DNA of 53,416 nt, from IMG/VR virus record IMGVR_UViG_3300033998_000181, positions 1 to 53,416 of that record; one strand, written 5' to 3'. A model generated the notes under the pieces. The model was not told the origin of the DNA. It did no database searches and saw only the letters and a list, made by a program, of their open reading frames with translations. The number at the start of each line of letters is the position of its first letter. The stretch's first letter is position 1. The position numbers were made by a program, and so were the translations under genes. Below are positions 1 to 9,339 of the stretch, in pieces. Source of the DNA: a virus.

Positions 1-625
1 TGTGACCTGTAAAAGACCATTCTTGAGCACCACTAGAATTGATCTTACGAACTGTTCTATCTCTTGAACCGCTAAAACATCCACCATCAGTAGGGTGCGC
101 CGACACACTACCCACAGTATTGGTGTGACCTGTAAAAGACCATTCTTGAGCACCACTAGAATTGATCTTACGAACCGTGTTATCGTCTGAACCGCTAAAA
201 CATCCACCATCAGTAGGATGTGCAGACACACCGTACACAGTACTGGTGTGACCTGTAAAAGACCATTCTTGAGCACCACTAGAATTGATCTTACGAACTG
301 TTCTATCTCTTGAACCGCTAAAACATCCACCATCAGTAGGGTGCGCCGACACACTACCCACAGTATTGGTGTGACCTGTAAAAGACCATTCTTGAGCACC
401 ACTAGAATTGATCTTACGAACCGTGTTATCGTCTGAACCGCTAAAACATCCACCATCAGTAGGATGTGCAGACACACCGTACACAGTACTGGTGTGACCT
501 GTAAAAGACCATTTCTGTAATCCAGTAGCGTCAATTTTACGAACCGTGTTATCGTCTGAACCGCTAAAACATCCACCATCAGTAGGATGTGCAGACACAC
601 CGTACACAGTACTGGTGTGACCTGT
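1..625 (-). repeat. 123-bp tandem repeats coding WD40 units (array 1)
   Basis: About five copies of a 123-bp unit (41 codons); the shared GACCAT word recurs at 15, 138, 261, 384 and 507. Two main versions alternate, one coding SGSRDRTV with HTNTVG and one coding SGSDDNTV with HTSTVYG. The copies are nearly identical at DNA level except the most N-terminal one (near 507), which has diverged. Positions 1-127 are identical to 53264-53390. Confidence 0.95.
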
Positions 626-1234
626 AAATCTACCCACTATTGCTGGTTTTGTAAGACCTAACTTATCAGTGCTTATATAATCACCTATCTTGTAATCTCC
701 TTCTTTGACGGTGCCGGTAACTCCAAAAATTGTTACACCTTGTTTAATGTTCGAAGCTACTAAGTTCGCATCTCCTTTGACGTAGCCACTTCCATTGTGA
801 TAGCCAGCTGCTATCTCTTGGTTAGTAGTACCAGGCGTGATTACTACGGCACCTCTGTTAGGCATTGTACCTGTACGCTTCGCGCCGCCTTGATAGAAAG
901 TCTTACCGCTTAAAACATCACCTACAGCAGCATCAGCATCAGTAGAGATTGCACGTATCTTGTTTGCTAATGTATCGTAACTATCACTACCAGAAGCGGC
1001 TTGCCCCATAGCGGTAATAGCATCGGCTACAGTGGTTTTTCCGTTTACTGTATTAGTGTACAATTCATGTAGTGCGGCTTCGACGTTCTCAGCTACAAAA
1101 TGCCCTTCGGTGTCGATAAGTAGAATTCCGTCTGCGTTGCGTAGTACAGCGATGTTTCCTTCTATTCGATTCAAGTCAGTATCTGTTACCCCGTCTGCTG
1201 CAGTCCAGTTAGTTTTAGGAGTTTGCCAAGCCAA
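1..1234 (-). CDS. Tail fibre, N-terminal part, with WD40-like repeats (partial at window edge)
   Basis: Starts at TTG 1234 behind a strong GGGGAGG-type ribosome site and runs leftward off the window start. The N-terminus begins MAWQTPKTNW and contains a motif with DLNRIEGNI and an IDTEGHF motif, as seen in fibre proteins of Firmicutes phages. Next comes a segment with SGKTFYQGG and a TGTMPNRGAV motif, common in phage adhesins, then 41-residue WD40-like repeats (GH..TV..VSAHPTDGG.FSGS.D.TVR). It would sit at the tail tip and may bind the host surface. The reading frame matches the piece at 52776-53416, so both are probably one gene whose true length is unknown. Domain call by motif; binding role inferred. 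Confidence 0.8.
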   Translation of the reverse strand, partial: MAWQTPKTNWTAADGVTDTDLNRIEGNIAVLRNADGILLIDTEGHFVAENVEAALHELYTNTVNGKTTVADAITAMGQAASGSDSYDTLANKIRAISTDADAAVGDVLSGKTFYQGGAKRTGTMPNRGAVVITPGTTNQEIAAGYHNGSGYVKGDANLVASNIKQGVTIFGVTGTVKEGDYKIGDYISTDKLGLTKPAIVGRFTGHTSTVYGVSAHPTDGGCFSGSDDNTVRKIDATGLQKWSFTGHTSTVYGVSAHPTDGGCFSGSDDNTVRKINSSGAQEWSFTGHTNTVGSVSAHPTDGGCFSGSRDRTVRKINSSGAQEWSFTGHTSTVYGVSAHPTDGGCFSGSDDNTVRKINSSGAQEWSFTGHTNTVGSVSAHPTDGGCFSGSRDRTVRKINSSGAQEWSFTGH

Positions 1235-1246
1235 AAGCCTCCCCTC

Positions 1247-1438
1247 CTATCTAGTAACTGTATACAACTCATGTAAAGCACCTTCTAGAGTAGTGGATGT
1301 GAAATGTCCTTCTGTATCGATGATCAGTACATTGTCGGCCGTACGCAATAAACGAATGTTCTCTTCAATCCTGTTGAAGTCGTTGTAAGTTATACCTGGT
1401 ACCGAAGTCCAGTCGGTTTTAGGTGTTTGCCACGCCAG
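1247..1438 (-). CDS. Small protein duplicating the fibre N-terminal domain
   Basis: A 63-residue protein that matches the first ~60 residues of the WD40 fibre: WQTPKTDW, a FNRIEENI helix, IDTEGHF and ALHELYT. The in-frame start is a CTG at 1436-1438, nine bases behind AGGAGG; no ATG, GTG or TTG fits, because a TGA lies in frame four codons upstream. It ends at TAG 1247-1249, just before the fibre ribosome site. It is likely an orphan copy of the fibre attachment domain, perhaps a second fibre adaptor or the remnant of a duplicated fibre. Homology is seen in the sequence; the role is inferred. Confidence 0.7.
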   Translation of the reverse strand: MAWQTPKTDWTSVPGITYNDFNRIEENIRLLRTADNVLIIDTEGHFTSTTLEGALHELYTVTR

Positions 1439-1451
1439 AGTAGTTCACCTC

Positions 1452-4400
1452 CTATACCTTTTGTCCTTCCACTGTAGCCTCTAAAGATCCTGCCCAGTTA
1501 ATCTCTTGTCTCTTTACCATATACTCGTACGTAACGTTTTGTAGATGACCAGGTGCGACAACTCTGTGACCTAATTTAAGTGCTATATTACCTCTCGTGT
1601 TCATTACTATGTCATAGCGAGCGTTTTTGCACAAGTTTAACAGATCGTCTGCCAGCTGTTGTGCATACGCCCTGGTTTGGATGAAGTCGTGTTGTATTGT
1701 TGCTTTGATTTTACCAGTCTCTTTAATTAAAAGATCGTCTTTAGCTACAGCCACCACGCTACTCCTCTGCTCCAGTGGCTGCCCTTGTACTGTTATCTGT
1801 GTCACTCGTTCAGTGCCAGTACCATTGTTACGCAACTTGAGTGTAACACCCCACGCGTAGGAGGTGTAACTAACAAGTTGGATATCTGGATCGGCAACAA
1901 TTGTAGGAGCTTGCACGTTGACGACTGGGACGGAGGAGAAGCCATACGTGAGTTCAACTTCTTGTCCAGCAAGTATCTCTACTACTTCGTTACAATCGAG
2001 AACTGTACTAGCAGCACCTGGCGCCCACTGAGTTGCTACTACTTCGATATAGTTTGCAATTTGGTTCCATACCAGTGGGAAATCCTTGTCAAACAAGTTC
2101 TTATCATCGTCAAACGTATAGATTACAGTAGGCGTAGGCTGAGTTCTTTCTACTATAACTTTTCCATATTCCCTATCGCAGTAAACTTGTACAATAGCCA
2201 TACCAGCTAGTTGCTGAAGTGCGTCGCGATGGCTCATGCGATCGAACCATGCATATGGTATGATTATTGACTGTAGCGAAGGATCGATATAGTATTCATC
2301 GACTCTCAAACCTGCATCTCGAAGTACTAGCTCGAACAGCTGGTACAAACTATAGTTTTCATATACAGTAGACGTTACGAAATCTGTTTGTCTCAAAAGT
2401 TCAAGCCTATCACGTGCTGTTGTATATACCCATACCGATTGATCAGGAACTCTCCAAAGTACCGTCCAGAAGACTCCTAAGGGATGCCATTCAATCTCCC
2501 CGGGTACTATCTCGACACCCAGCCAAGCTCTTACTCTGCGGTTCTGTTTTAATAAACCGTTCAAAGGAGAAGCGGTGTTACCTAAATTGAACCTGCCGTC
2601 GGTGTTATCCAATGTAATATCTATTTCGTTAGATGAGACGGAGCCCAAAGTAACAGAAGCACTGGGGAACTCGAGCTCCTCTAGTAGATGTATGCTTTCA
2701 ATTTTATCTCCTTCGTATGTTTCTACAACGTTGGTGAAGAACTCTGTAATTTTCGCTACTTGGTTTGGCTTACTAATCCTAGTAATGGTAAGTACTATCT
2801 TCTTCACGTTTTGTACATCTGGTATGTCTTTGTGCCATACCGCTTGGTTGTTGTTCGTGACGACCTCTTCGTATAGTAGCAAGTTGTTTGAGTCGTATAG
2901 TTGTATTGAAAAGTCTACCGGATAGTTTTCCAACAACGAGTCACCGGCAACCATCAACTCATAAAGAAGACGTGGCTGTTGAAACTCGGCAGCTATAACT
3001 ACAGGAGTTGCGAAACGTCCTTCCGCATCGGAGAGCTCGGTGCCCCACCACCCTACAGAATATTCCTTGTTTCCTGGCATAGGATGGTAACTACCATCGA
3101 GTTTGTTGTCGTGCAAAGAGAACCACTTGTATTGTGGTTGCACGATGTTATCGGTGATTTGCTCAGGGTAAGTATATCGTCCAGTTGGTGGAGTAGTTAT
3201 TACCATGTCAGAATCCATAAATGGATTCGTATAAACTATTTCTACTTTGCCGTAGATGGTACGTGCATCCTCGTCCATCTTAGTATGGACATTAGTGGGT
3301 GTGCTTAGTTCTGCTAACACTGGTAGTAGTGTGTCAGGACGCGTTAAGTTTACAGTAATTTGACCGTCTTCAACACGAGACGATAGCAGAACCGTATCGG
3401 CTTTTGTAAAACGTACTGTAATGTCTTTTACCTCGTTAAGTTTAGATAGTAGTATATCTGTTTTTGTGAATTTGCTAACGACGGGCACTGATACTTCTTG
3501 TGTTTTAGGTAGTAGTGTGTCAGTTCTGCGGAATTGATACTGCCTGAAGAACGAACTATCTGCGACTTTAGGCAGCAAAGTATCTGCTTTGGCAAAACTT
3601 ACCGTGGTAGCTGCTTTGCTATCTACAAGCTTAGAAAGTAATGTGTCTGCCGACCATATACCTATGCCCACCGATAGTTTGGCGTCAGCTACTTTAGGTA
3701 ACAGAGTATCCTTACGTACTATAGAGAACTCGTTCGATGCCTCCGTTAGTACCACAGGGGAAGCTGCAGACATCTTATAAACGGTGACGTCCATTACAGT
3801 GAAGTCATAAGTCTGTGACAATACTTCAGACCATTGAACTTGTGTATTACCTCTAACCTGACGTTCTAGTAACTTGTTCGCGTTAGCGTCGTAGAGTTGT
3901 ATATCGAAATCGACAGGATAGGTATTGCGTTGTGTATCACCATGAACCCGTAACTTGTGCGCCGATCGTGGCGTGTCCAGCTTCCACCGAACTACAGAAG
4001 CACCAGGTACCTGTGTCCACGTAGCCCCGTAGATCGTACCATGGTTAGCATTCACAGTCTTATCGTAAACAACGTTACCTGAGCCTTCGTCCAAAGTCCA
4101 GTAACCAATTAAGCCTGATTCGTCACCCTTTAGGGGCTTGTTCATGTCACGTTGAATCTCTGCTTGCGAACGGACATAGTTCCATATCCTGAGTTCTAAC
4201 AGTACTCCAGGAAAACATCCATGACCTTCCGGCGGCGCCGAGGTACCACTAGGCCACGAAAATCTCCACCCGTTACTCGACTTGTCAAGCGCGCCGCCCC
4301 CAGATTTCATTACACCGCTGCGGCTAAGAGCACCGTTTTTATACGCGTAACCGTGTCCAGTAACACTGTCATAGGCGTAGGTTAGCCATGCGATTTCACC

Positions 4401-4880
4401 TACTGCTATTTGCTCACCTGAAAAGGCTCCACCGATACTCCGATAGTCGGTGTCACCTACCCGAACGGTAAAGTTGATTGTTCTGTTCTGCTCCAAAATA
4501 AGGAAGCAAGGTGCCGTCCAGCCTCGAGGATTCAACAACCATCTCCAGTTGTTGTTGTCATCGGTGTCTGGATTGGCTGTCAACATAATCTTTAACTCGA
4601 TGGTAATACTATCAGGCTGTAGTATAGATGCATAAGGAAAGTCTGTGTAGTCATCTATACCATCTAGATTGAGTGCAGGTCTCTGAATATTTCCACCGAC
4701 GTCCGGTAAGTATGCGCCGATGAAGCCTACTTGCTCACTACCATCTGCTGGTATAGGATGGAACGTACCATCCAGAAGATTGCCGGCGAGGGTGAACCAC
4801 TTACGGGCCGACCCTACAACTTCGTCAAAGACTTGCGCAGCAAACGAACCGTTTGCCTGTTTGGTTGTGATTACTCCCAT
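1452..4880 (-). CDS. Tail tip hub / receptor-binding protein with LamG-like domain
   Basis: A large protein (1,142 residues from ATG 4880, chosen for GGAGGG spacing over the upstream GTG). Residues ~70-290 look like a LamG/concanavalin-like domain (GIDDYTDF, then LIGYWTLDEGSG and a VYD..VNANHGT motif). Two discoidin-like segments (YPVDFDIQLYD and YPVDFSIQLYD) flank about seven short repeats built on (T/A)DTLLPK, roughly residues 385-530. The C-terminal ~400 residues (DNTDGRFN, AWLGVEI, DRLELLRQTDF, VIVERTQ) resemble siphovirus tail-hub proteins of the Tal/Gp37-like type. It follows the tape measure cluster, as expected of a baseplate protein. It probably unites hub and host-glycan binding in one chain; exact receptor unknown. 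Confidence 0.75.
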   Translation of the reverse strand: MGVITTKQANGSFAAQVFDEVVGSARKWFTLAGNLLDGTFHPIPADGSEQVGFIGAYLPDVGGNIQRPALNLDGIDDYTDFPYASILQPDSITIELKIMLTANPDTDDNNNWRWLLNPRGWTAPCFLILEQNRTINFTVRVGDTDYRSIGGAFSGEQIAVGEIAWLTYAYDSVTGHGYAYKNGALSRSGVMKSGGGALDKSSNGWRFSWPSGTSAPPEGHGCFPGVLLELRIWNYVRSQAEIQRDMNKPLKGDESGLIGYWTLDEGSGNVVYDKTVNANHGTIYGATWTQVPGASVVRWKLDTPRSAHKLRVHGDTQRNTYPVDFDIQLYDANANKLLERQVRGNTQVQWSEVLSQTYDFTVMDVTVYKMSAASPVVLTEASNEFSIVRKDTLLPKVADAKLSVGIGIWSADTLLSKLVDSKAATTVSFAKADTLLPKVADSSFFRQYQFRRTDTLLPKTQEVSVPVVSKFTKTDILLSKLNEVKDITVRFTKADTVLLSSRVEDGQITVNLTRPDTLLPVLAELSTPTNVHTKMDEDARTIYGKVEIVYTNPFMDSDMVITTPPTGRYTYPEQITDNIVQPQYKWFSLHDNKLDGSYHPMPGNKEYSVGWWGTELSDAEGRFATPVVIAAEFQQPRLLYELMVAGDSLLENYPVDFSIQLYDSNNLLLYEEVVTNNNQAVWHKDIPDVQNVKKIVLTITRISKPNQVAKITEFFTNVVETYEGDKIESIHLLEELEFPSASVTLGSVSSNEIDITLDNTDGRFNLGNTASPLNGLLKQNRRVRAWLGVEIVPGEIEWHPLGVFWTVLWRVPDQSVWVYTTARDRLELLRQTDFVTSTVYENYSLYQLFELVLRDAGLRVDEYYIDPSLQSIIIPYAWFDRMSHRDALQQLAGMAIVQVYCDREYGKVIVERTQPTPTVIYTFDDDKNLFDKDFPLVWNQIANYIEVVATQWAPGAASTVLDCNEVVEILAGQEVELTYGFSSVPVVNVQAPTIVADPDIQLVSYTSYAWGVTLKLRNNGTGTERVTQITVQGQPLEQRSSVVAVAKDDLLIKETGKIKATIQHDFIQTRAYAQQLADDLLNLCKNARYDIVMNTRGNIALKLGHRVVAPGHLQNVTYEYMVKRQEINWAGSLEATVEGQKV

Positions 4881-4908
4881 TTGGCTCACCCTCCCTTACC
4901 TAACGTTG

Positions 4909-5289
4909 TTAAGCACCAATATTAACAGTGATTTGCACTTCGAAAATCCATGTTTGTCCACTTAGTTTCGTTCCGTTATATTCAACCAAACGACTCAACA
5001 TAGTGCCTCCTGTAGCTGCGTTGAATACACCCCACTCCTGCCACTCAAAGTTTGCTTCAGTACCAGTGAAGGTAGATCTAAACGTGATTACATTGCCGCT
5101 ACGTGTAGGGTGTCCTGCATCCATTCCTTTGCGAAACTTGTTAGTTCCTTGTAAGTCCGTTTGCGCGGCATCAAAAGCAACTGTGCCGTCGCCGACGCCG
5201 ATGCAGGCATTCGCATTGTCAAACAAAACAGTTTCTGCACCAATCAACGCACCTGCAATGAAGTCACGTCCTGCATTAGTGAGTGGCAT
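4909..5289 (-). CDS. Phage tail/structural protein, fibre-associated
   Basis: A 126-residue protein starting MPLTNAGRDF behind AAGGAGGT. The LTNAGRDFIAGALIG opening and the pattern of an N-terminal helix followed by beta-rich sequence (WQEWGVFNAA, MLSRLVEYNGT, WIFEVQITVNI) are typical of small structural proteins found near tail-fibre genes in Gram-positive phages. It sits between the hub and the small tail protein genes in the late operon. No enzyme motif is visible. It is likely a tail or baseplate component; the family call is from general resemblance only. Confidence 0.65.
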   Translation of the reverse strand: MPLTNAGRDFIAGALIGAETVLFDNANACIGVGDGTVAFDAAQTDLQGTNKFRKGMDAGHPTRSGNVITFRSTFTGTEANFEWQEWGVFNAATGGTMLSRLVEYNGTKLSGQTWIFEVQITVNIGA

Positions 5290-5536
5290 TCTTGATACCT
5301 CCTTTATGCCGTCTCATACTCTTTAGCTCTTCAGGTGTAAGTAACCTGCCGCGACGTTTCACTTCTTCTGGATCGACGCCTTGTTCTCTAAGTAGACGCT
5401 CTGCTTCCTCTCCCTCTAGCGCATGTACTTTTTCTACTATTTCGAACGGTTCATCTGTTTCTGGATTTTGTCCCTCGTGAAACTTATAAATTCTGTTCCT
5501 TACAGTTACAGTTATCTTGACGCCATCTCCTAACAT
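5276..5536 (-). CDS. Small conserved phage protein of the tail cluster
   Basis: An 86-residue charged protein. ATG 5536 (MLGDGVKITV) lies behind AGGAGGG and is preferred over an ATG seven codons upstream that would overlap the previous gene. It overlaps the next gene start by 14 bases. Residues ~30-75 are rich in Glu and Arg (VEKVHALEGEEAERLL, PEEVKRRGRLLTPEEL) and are probably helical. I do not recognise a family; position implies tail assembly or structure. Confidence 0.6.
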   Translation of the reverse strand: MLGDGVKITVTVRNRIYKFHEGQNPETDEPFEIVEKVHALEGEEAERLLREQGVDPEEVKRRGRLLTPEELKSMRRHKGGIKNATH

Positions 5537-5546
5537 AATATCCCTC

Positions 5547-5891
5547 CTATTGTTCAATTAACGAAAATTCCACATCTGTCCAGTACCATTTGCCGTCAGT
5601 GCGGAAACGTTTGCGTTTGATTGCGCCCACATACACGATTGCACTACGTAACTGTCCATTATCTTCGTATTCTAGTGTAAAGAATGACTTGTCGCTGTAT
5701 AAAATGTTACGTATCTTTTCTAAATCCGTACCAGAAAGGACTTTGTAACTTAAATTAAACTTCCGTTTCTTAGCAATGACGTCCATCGTCATCTTACCAG
5801 AAGCGACCCTACCAGCTTTTGTTAGCTTATACTCCTCAACGTCCCAGTCGGTAGGATTTTTGATTTGAACACCGTCGATCTTGACTATCAA
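5547..5891 (-). CDS. Small tail protein, DUF6711-like, possible distal-tail role
   Basis: A 114-residue protein from TTG 5891 behind GAGGAGGT, overlapping the tape measure stop by four bases (translational coupling). The motifs IDGVQIKNPTDWDVEEY and LTKAGRVASGKMTMD, followed by beta-rich sequence ending DVEFSLIEQ, resemble the DUF6711 family of small phage tail proteins. Directly after the tape measure, siphoviruses usually encode the distal tail (Dit) protein, so an adaptor role between tube and hub is plausible. Family assignment is by memory of the motif, function by position. Confidence 0.6.
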   Translation of the reverse strand: MIVKIDGVQIKNPTDWDVEEYKLTKAGRVASGKMTMDVIAKKRKFNLSYKVLSGTDLEKIRNILYSDKSFFTLEYEDNGQLRSAIVYVGAIKRKRFRTDGKWYWTDVEFSLIEQ

Positions 5892-8800
5892 CGTATCCTA
5901 CCTCCTCTCCGTTGGGACTCTCTGAGATTGATAATCTCTAACTTCCTGGCAAGTTCTTTCAGTCCACGTTCGTCAGCAATCAATGTGCCTACATACAGAG
6001 GAGGCATTGGTGATGCGATGCCTTCTGGCATTACCGCAGCGATTGCATCTGCGATCATTTCCGCGAACGGTCTCGCAGCTTCTCCTTGCAACGGTATAAC
6101 AGCTTCAGGTCTGTTGTTACCTGCGAGTCTTACGATTGTATCTCTCGTCACGATGCCGCCGGTGTCTAAAAGTGGCAGCTCTGGAATGTCGGGCAGATCT
6201 ACAGTAAATCCACCAAACGTACCTACAAAAGGTATGTGAAACTCAGGTACACGAATTTGAATTCTATTAAACTTACGAATAAATTTGTTAATCGCTTCGA
6301 TTATATGGTTAATCGTACGTTTAATAGTATCTTTAATTTCATTCCACACCGACTGTGTAGCAGACTTCAAAGACTCCCATATACTCAAGACAGTGTTTTT
6401 CAACTCTTGAAATTTCCCAGTTACGCTTGTGTAAATACCTTGCACTATTCCGCTAATAGTTGTCTGTATAGTTGTCCAAACAGTCGTAACGCTGTTGCTG
6501 ATTTCTTGCATCAACGTTTCGATAGTAGTTTTGATGGCATCCCACCAAGTAAAAACAGACGTCCAAATATCAGTGAGAGCTGTTTCAATAGTAGTTTTGA
6601 TGGTATCCCACCAAGTAGAAACAGAGGTCCAAATATTAGTAAGAATTGTGTCGATAGTAGTTTTAATATTGTTCCACCAAGTGGAAACAGACGTCCAAAT
6701 AGCGACAAGCTTTGTTGTAATTGATGTTTTGATGGCATCCCACCGCGTTGTGATAGAAGTCCAGATTGCGTTAAGCTTCATTTCAATCGCTTGTTTTATC
6801 TGATCCCATTTCGTTTGTACTTCCTGCCTAGTCTGGTCTAACGTTGCAGCTGCTGCCTTCTTAGCATTCGTGAACATAGTAGTTACAACAAGTATAAAGG
6901 TAGCAGCGCCTGCAGCAACGGTCGCAGATATACTCGCAACCCAAGCAGCTACTGCAAAAACGATCGCACCGAGTATTCCAATAATCAACCCTTTATGCTC
7001 TTCGAAAAAGCTGGTTACGGCGCTCAGTCCTTCTGCTGCTCTCTGCTTAAAAGCGTCGAACGACTCGCCTACTCTTGCAGGTAGTTGTTTGATTACATCA
7101 ACGACTCCTTGTACTTTTTCCTGTACCGCCGTCCTAACATCTTCCCACACTTGCCATACCTTTGCGGGAAGGGCTTGAAACGCGTCGACGACACCACGAA
7201 CTCTTTGACGCACATCAGATTCGAAGCCTTCCCATGCTCTCCTCATCCGCTCGAGAGCATCTCTTAAAGGTTGTCCTAACCGATCTAAGCTCTCGTTAAA
7301 CCTGCGTACCCACTCACGCACTCCGGCAGTGGCAAGTGCGTAAAGCACAGCTAGCTTGGCAAGAAACGCAGCTAGATCTTCTACCACGGACGGTAGTGGA
7401 GGGAGGAACTGTGGCGGAGGAATAATAAGAGGTCCTTTATCCTTGAGAGACTTTCCTAACTCCTCCAACTTCTCCTTCAATCGATCTAGCCACCCTACTC
7501 CTTCTTTTAGCTTGCCTTCATCGATAGAAGGAGCACCAATCTCTGGTAGAGCAGGCACGTCAGGTATGTTAGGAATACCAGGTAGAAGGCCGCCCAGATC
7601 GCCTAAGCCTCCGGCACTCATATCTTTGACTTGTTCAGGAACTTCGTACACTTCGTCGAACGCAGCTAAAAACTTCTTAAACTCGCCCCCAGCTTTCTTT
7701 GCTTTGCCCCCTGCTTTCTTGGTGCTATCACCTACATCATCTATAGCATCCTTTGCTGTCCCCAAGCTCTGCCCGCTACTAATGAATTCTTTGAAACTCT
7801 TATTGTACTCACTCCACCATTTGTTTATAGCACTGGGATCTTCCGGCTGCAACATTGAGCCCATATCATATCCAAGCAGCTTCCCCATTTGCCTCATTAT
7901 ACGGTCGAGCCAAGCGCTGGCAGTTTTGGAACTTAAGGCCAGACCGATCAACGCAGCCGAAAGTAAAGTGATGACGCCAATTATCGGGTTTCGTACCATT
8001 GCTGCGTGCAAGGCAAGGATTGCGTTTTTCAACATTACAATTAAACGAGCTACAGGACCCGCAATAGCAAGTGCCTTGATCGCAAGTGCAAGTCGTTGGA
8101 GTAGACTTAACACCGTACCAGTGATGATGAGGGTAGCGATGGTACCTGCAAGGTGTCGCACTAATGGGACGTTGCTGGTAAGCCACTTAGCAAGTTCAGC
8201 TAGTGTCCTGACGAGAGCAGAGATGATAGGAAGTACTATTCCAAGAGTACGAAGGACTATCTCTCCAACGGCAGATGCAATAGGCATTACAGCGTCCCTT
8301 AAAGCTACAAAACCATCTGCTAAACTCTTCAAAGCTATAAGAATTGATTTGATGGTGCCTTGCAGCTGCGGCGGAAACAACTCCTGAAGTAGTGCACCTA
8401 GGCCACGTTCCCTTGTAATCTTCCTTAAATATTGCAACCTATCAGCTAACTGTTCCAATTTAACCCTGATGCTTTCAAAAACTGGAGTAAATACTGTATT
8501 ACCTAAGAACATCAGGTTATCGTGTATATTACTTATCAGTCCGCGAGTAGTCCTGTTAATTCTTTCTGCAGCGCCACCGAAGCGTTTTTCTATTCCAATA
8601 AGCAGTGCTCTAATAGCAGTTTCCGCAGGTATCCCTTGCTTACCTAGATTCTCCATTTGCTTAGCAGTCAACCCAAGTTCTTCCCGTAAAATCTGGAACG
8701 CAGGGATGCCGCGTTCGGCAAGCTGCATCATTTCTTCCCACTCGACCTTACCTTTGGTAAGGATCTGACCGAGTGCATTTGCAATACCTTCCACTACATC

Positions 8801-9328
8801 GGGGCCCGCACCACGCACCGTAGCGGCGTCAATGACTGCTTGCATTATGGGAATTACTGCCTTTGCGTTAAAACCTAAAGCCATCAGCTGCGTTGCGAGA
8901 CGCTGTGTCTGCTCATATACCAGTGGTGTTTTGGCAGTGAAATCCTCAAGAGCATAAAGGAAGCCTTCAGCTTCTCTTCTACTTCCCAAGAGCAGTTCGA
9001 AGGATACAGCGGCTTCTTGCATCTCAGCATTGAACCTACCGAGAGAGTAAACCGCACTCTCGACAGTGTTGAGCAAGTTGTAGAAGCTCTGGGATATTAA
9101 GATACCAGTGATAACCTTACTGGTATCTTTTACGTATCCCCGAACGGCCCAAGTGAACCGCTGAAATCTCTCTTCTGTCTTGTCAATTTCTTTTCTTGGT
9201 TTGGGCCCGAAGGACCTCTCCATCTCTTCGCCGAGTTTGCTGATTCGTCCTACGGCGTCATCAAGAGCCCTATGGAACTTAGATAAAGTTACGGAGAGGT
9301 CCAGACGCAAAGATCCAACGTTTAGCAT
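5888..9328 (-). CDS. Tape measure protein
   Basis: 1,146 residues, the longest gene, immediately after the frameshifted chaperones. Residues ~65-270 carry the tape measure N-terminal domain (MQEAAVSFELLLGSR, TAKTPLVYEQTQRLATQLMALG, GIPAFQILREELG). Hydrophobic spans near residues 370-480 and 780-830 fit membrane-passing segments. Residues ~850-990 contain about six near-copies of a ~24-residue helical repeat with WD.IKT.I and IWTSVSTWW motifs, the periodic rod expected of a tail ruler. The protein sets tail length and is ejected with DNA. Start ATG lies behind AGGAGGGG. Confidence 0.92.
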   Translation of the reverse strand: MLNVGSLRLDLSVTLSKFHRALDDAVGRISKLGEEMERSFGPKPRKEIDKTEERFQRFTWAVRGYVKDTSKVITGILISQSFYNLLNTVESAVYSLGRFNAEMQEAAVSFELLLGSRREAEGFLYALEDFTAKTPLVYEQTQRLATQLMALGFNAKAVIPIMQAVIDAATVRGAGPDVVEGIANALGQILTKGKVEWEEMMQLAERGIPAFQILREELGLTAKQMENLGKQGIPAETAIRALLIGIEKRFGGAAERINRTTRGLISNIHDNLMFLGNTVFTPVFESIRVKLEQLADRLQYLRKITRERGLGALLQELFPPQLQGTIKSILIALKSLADGFVALRDAVMPIASAVGEIVLRTLGIVLPIISALVRTLAELAKWLTSNVPLVRHLAGTIATLIITGTVLSLLQRLALAIKALAIAGPVARLIVMLKNAILALHAAMVRNPIIGVITLLSAALIGLALSSKTASAWLDRIMRQMGKLLGYDMGSMLQPEDPSAINKWWSEYNKSFKEFISSGQSLGTAKDAIDDVGDSTKKAGGKAKKAGGEFKKFLAAFDEVYEVPEQVKDMSAGGLGDLGGLLPGIPNIPDVPALPEIGAPSIDEGKLKEGVGWLDRLKEKLEELGKSLKDKGPLIIPPPQFLPPLPSVVEDLAAFLAKLAVLYALATAGVREWVRRFNESLDRLGQPLRDALERMRRAWEGFESDVRQRVRGVVDAFQALPAKVWQVWEDVRTAVQEKVQGVVDVIKQLPARVGESFDAFKQRAAEGLSAVTSFFEEHKGLIIGILGAIVFAVAAWVASISATVAAGAATFILVVTTMFTNAKKAAAATLDQTRQEVQTKWDQIKQAIEMKLNAIWTSITTRWDAIKTSITTKLVAIWTSVSTWWNNIKTTIDTILTNIWTSVSTWWDTIKTTIETALTDIWTSVFTWWDAIKTTIETLMQEISNSVTTVWTTIQTTISGIVQGIYTSVTGKFQELKNTVLSIWESLKSATQSVWNEIKDTIKRTINHIIEAINKFIRKFNRIQIRVPEFHIPFVGTFGGFTVDLPDIPELPLLDTGGIVTRDTIVRLAGNNRPEAVIPLQGEAARPFAEMIADAIAAVMPEGIASPMPPLYVGTLIADERGLKELARKLEIINLRESQRRGGRIR

Positions 9329-9339
9329 GTGTACCCCTC

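Noticed and set aside
7356-8387. Long plus-strand open frame opposite the tape measure
   Set aside because: Shadow of the tape measure coding strand; Ser/Pro/Ala-rich with no ribosome site.
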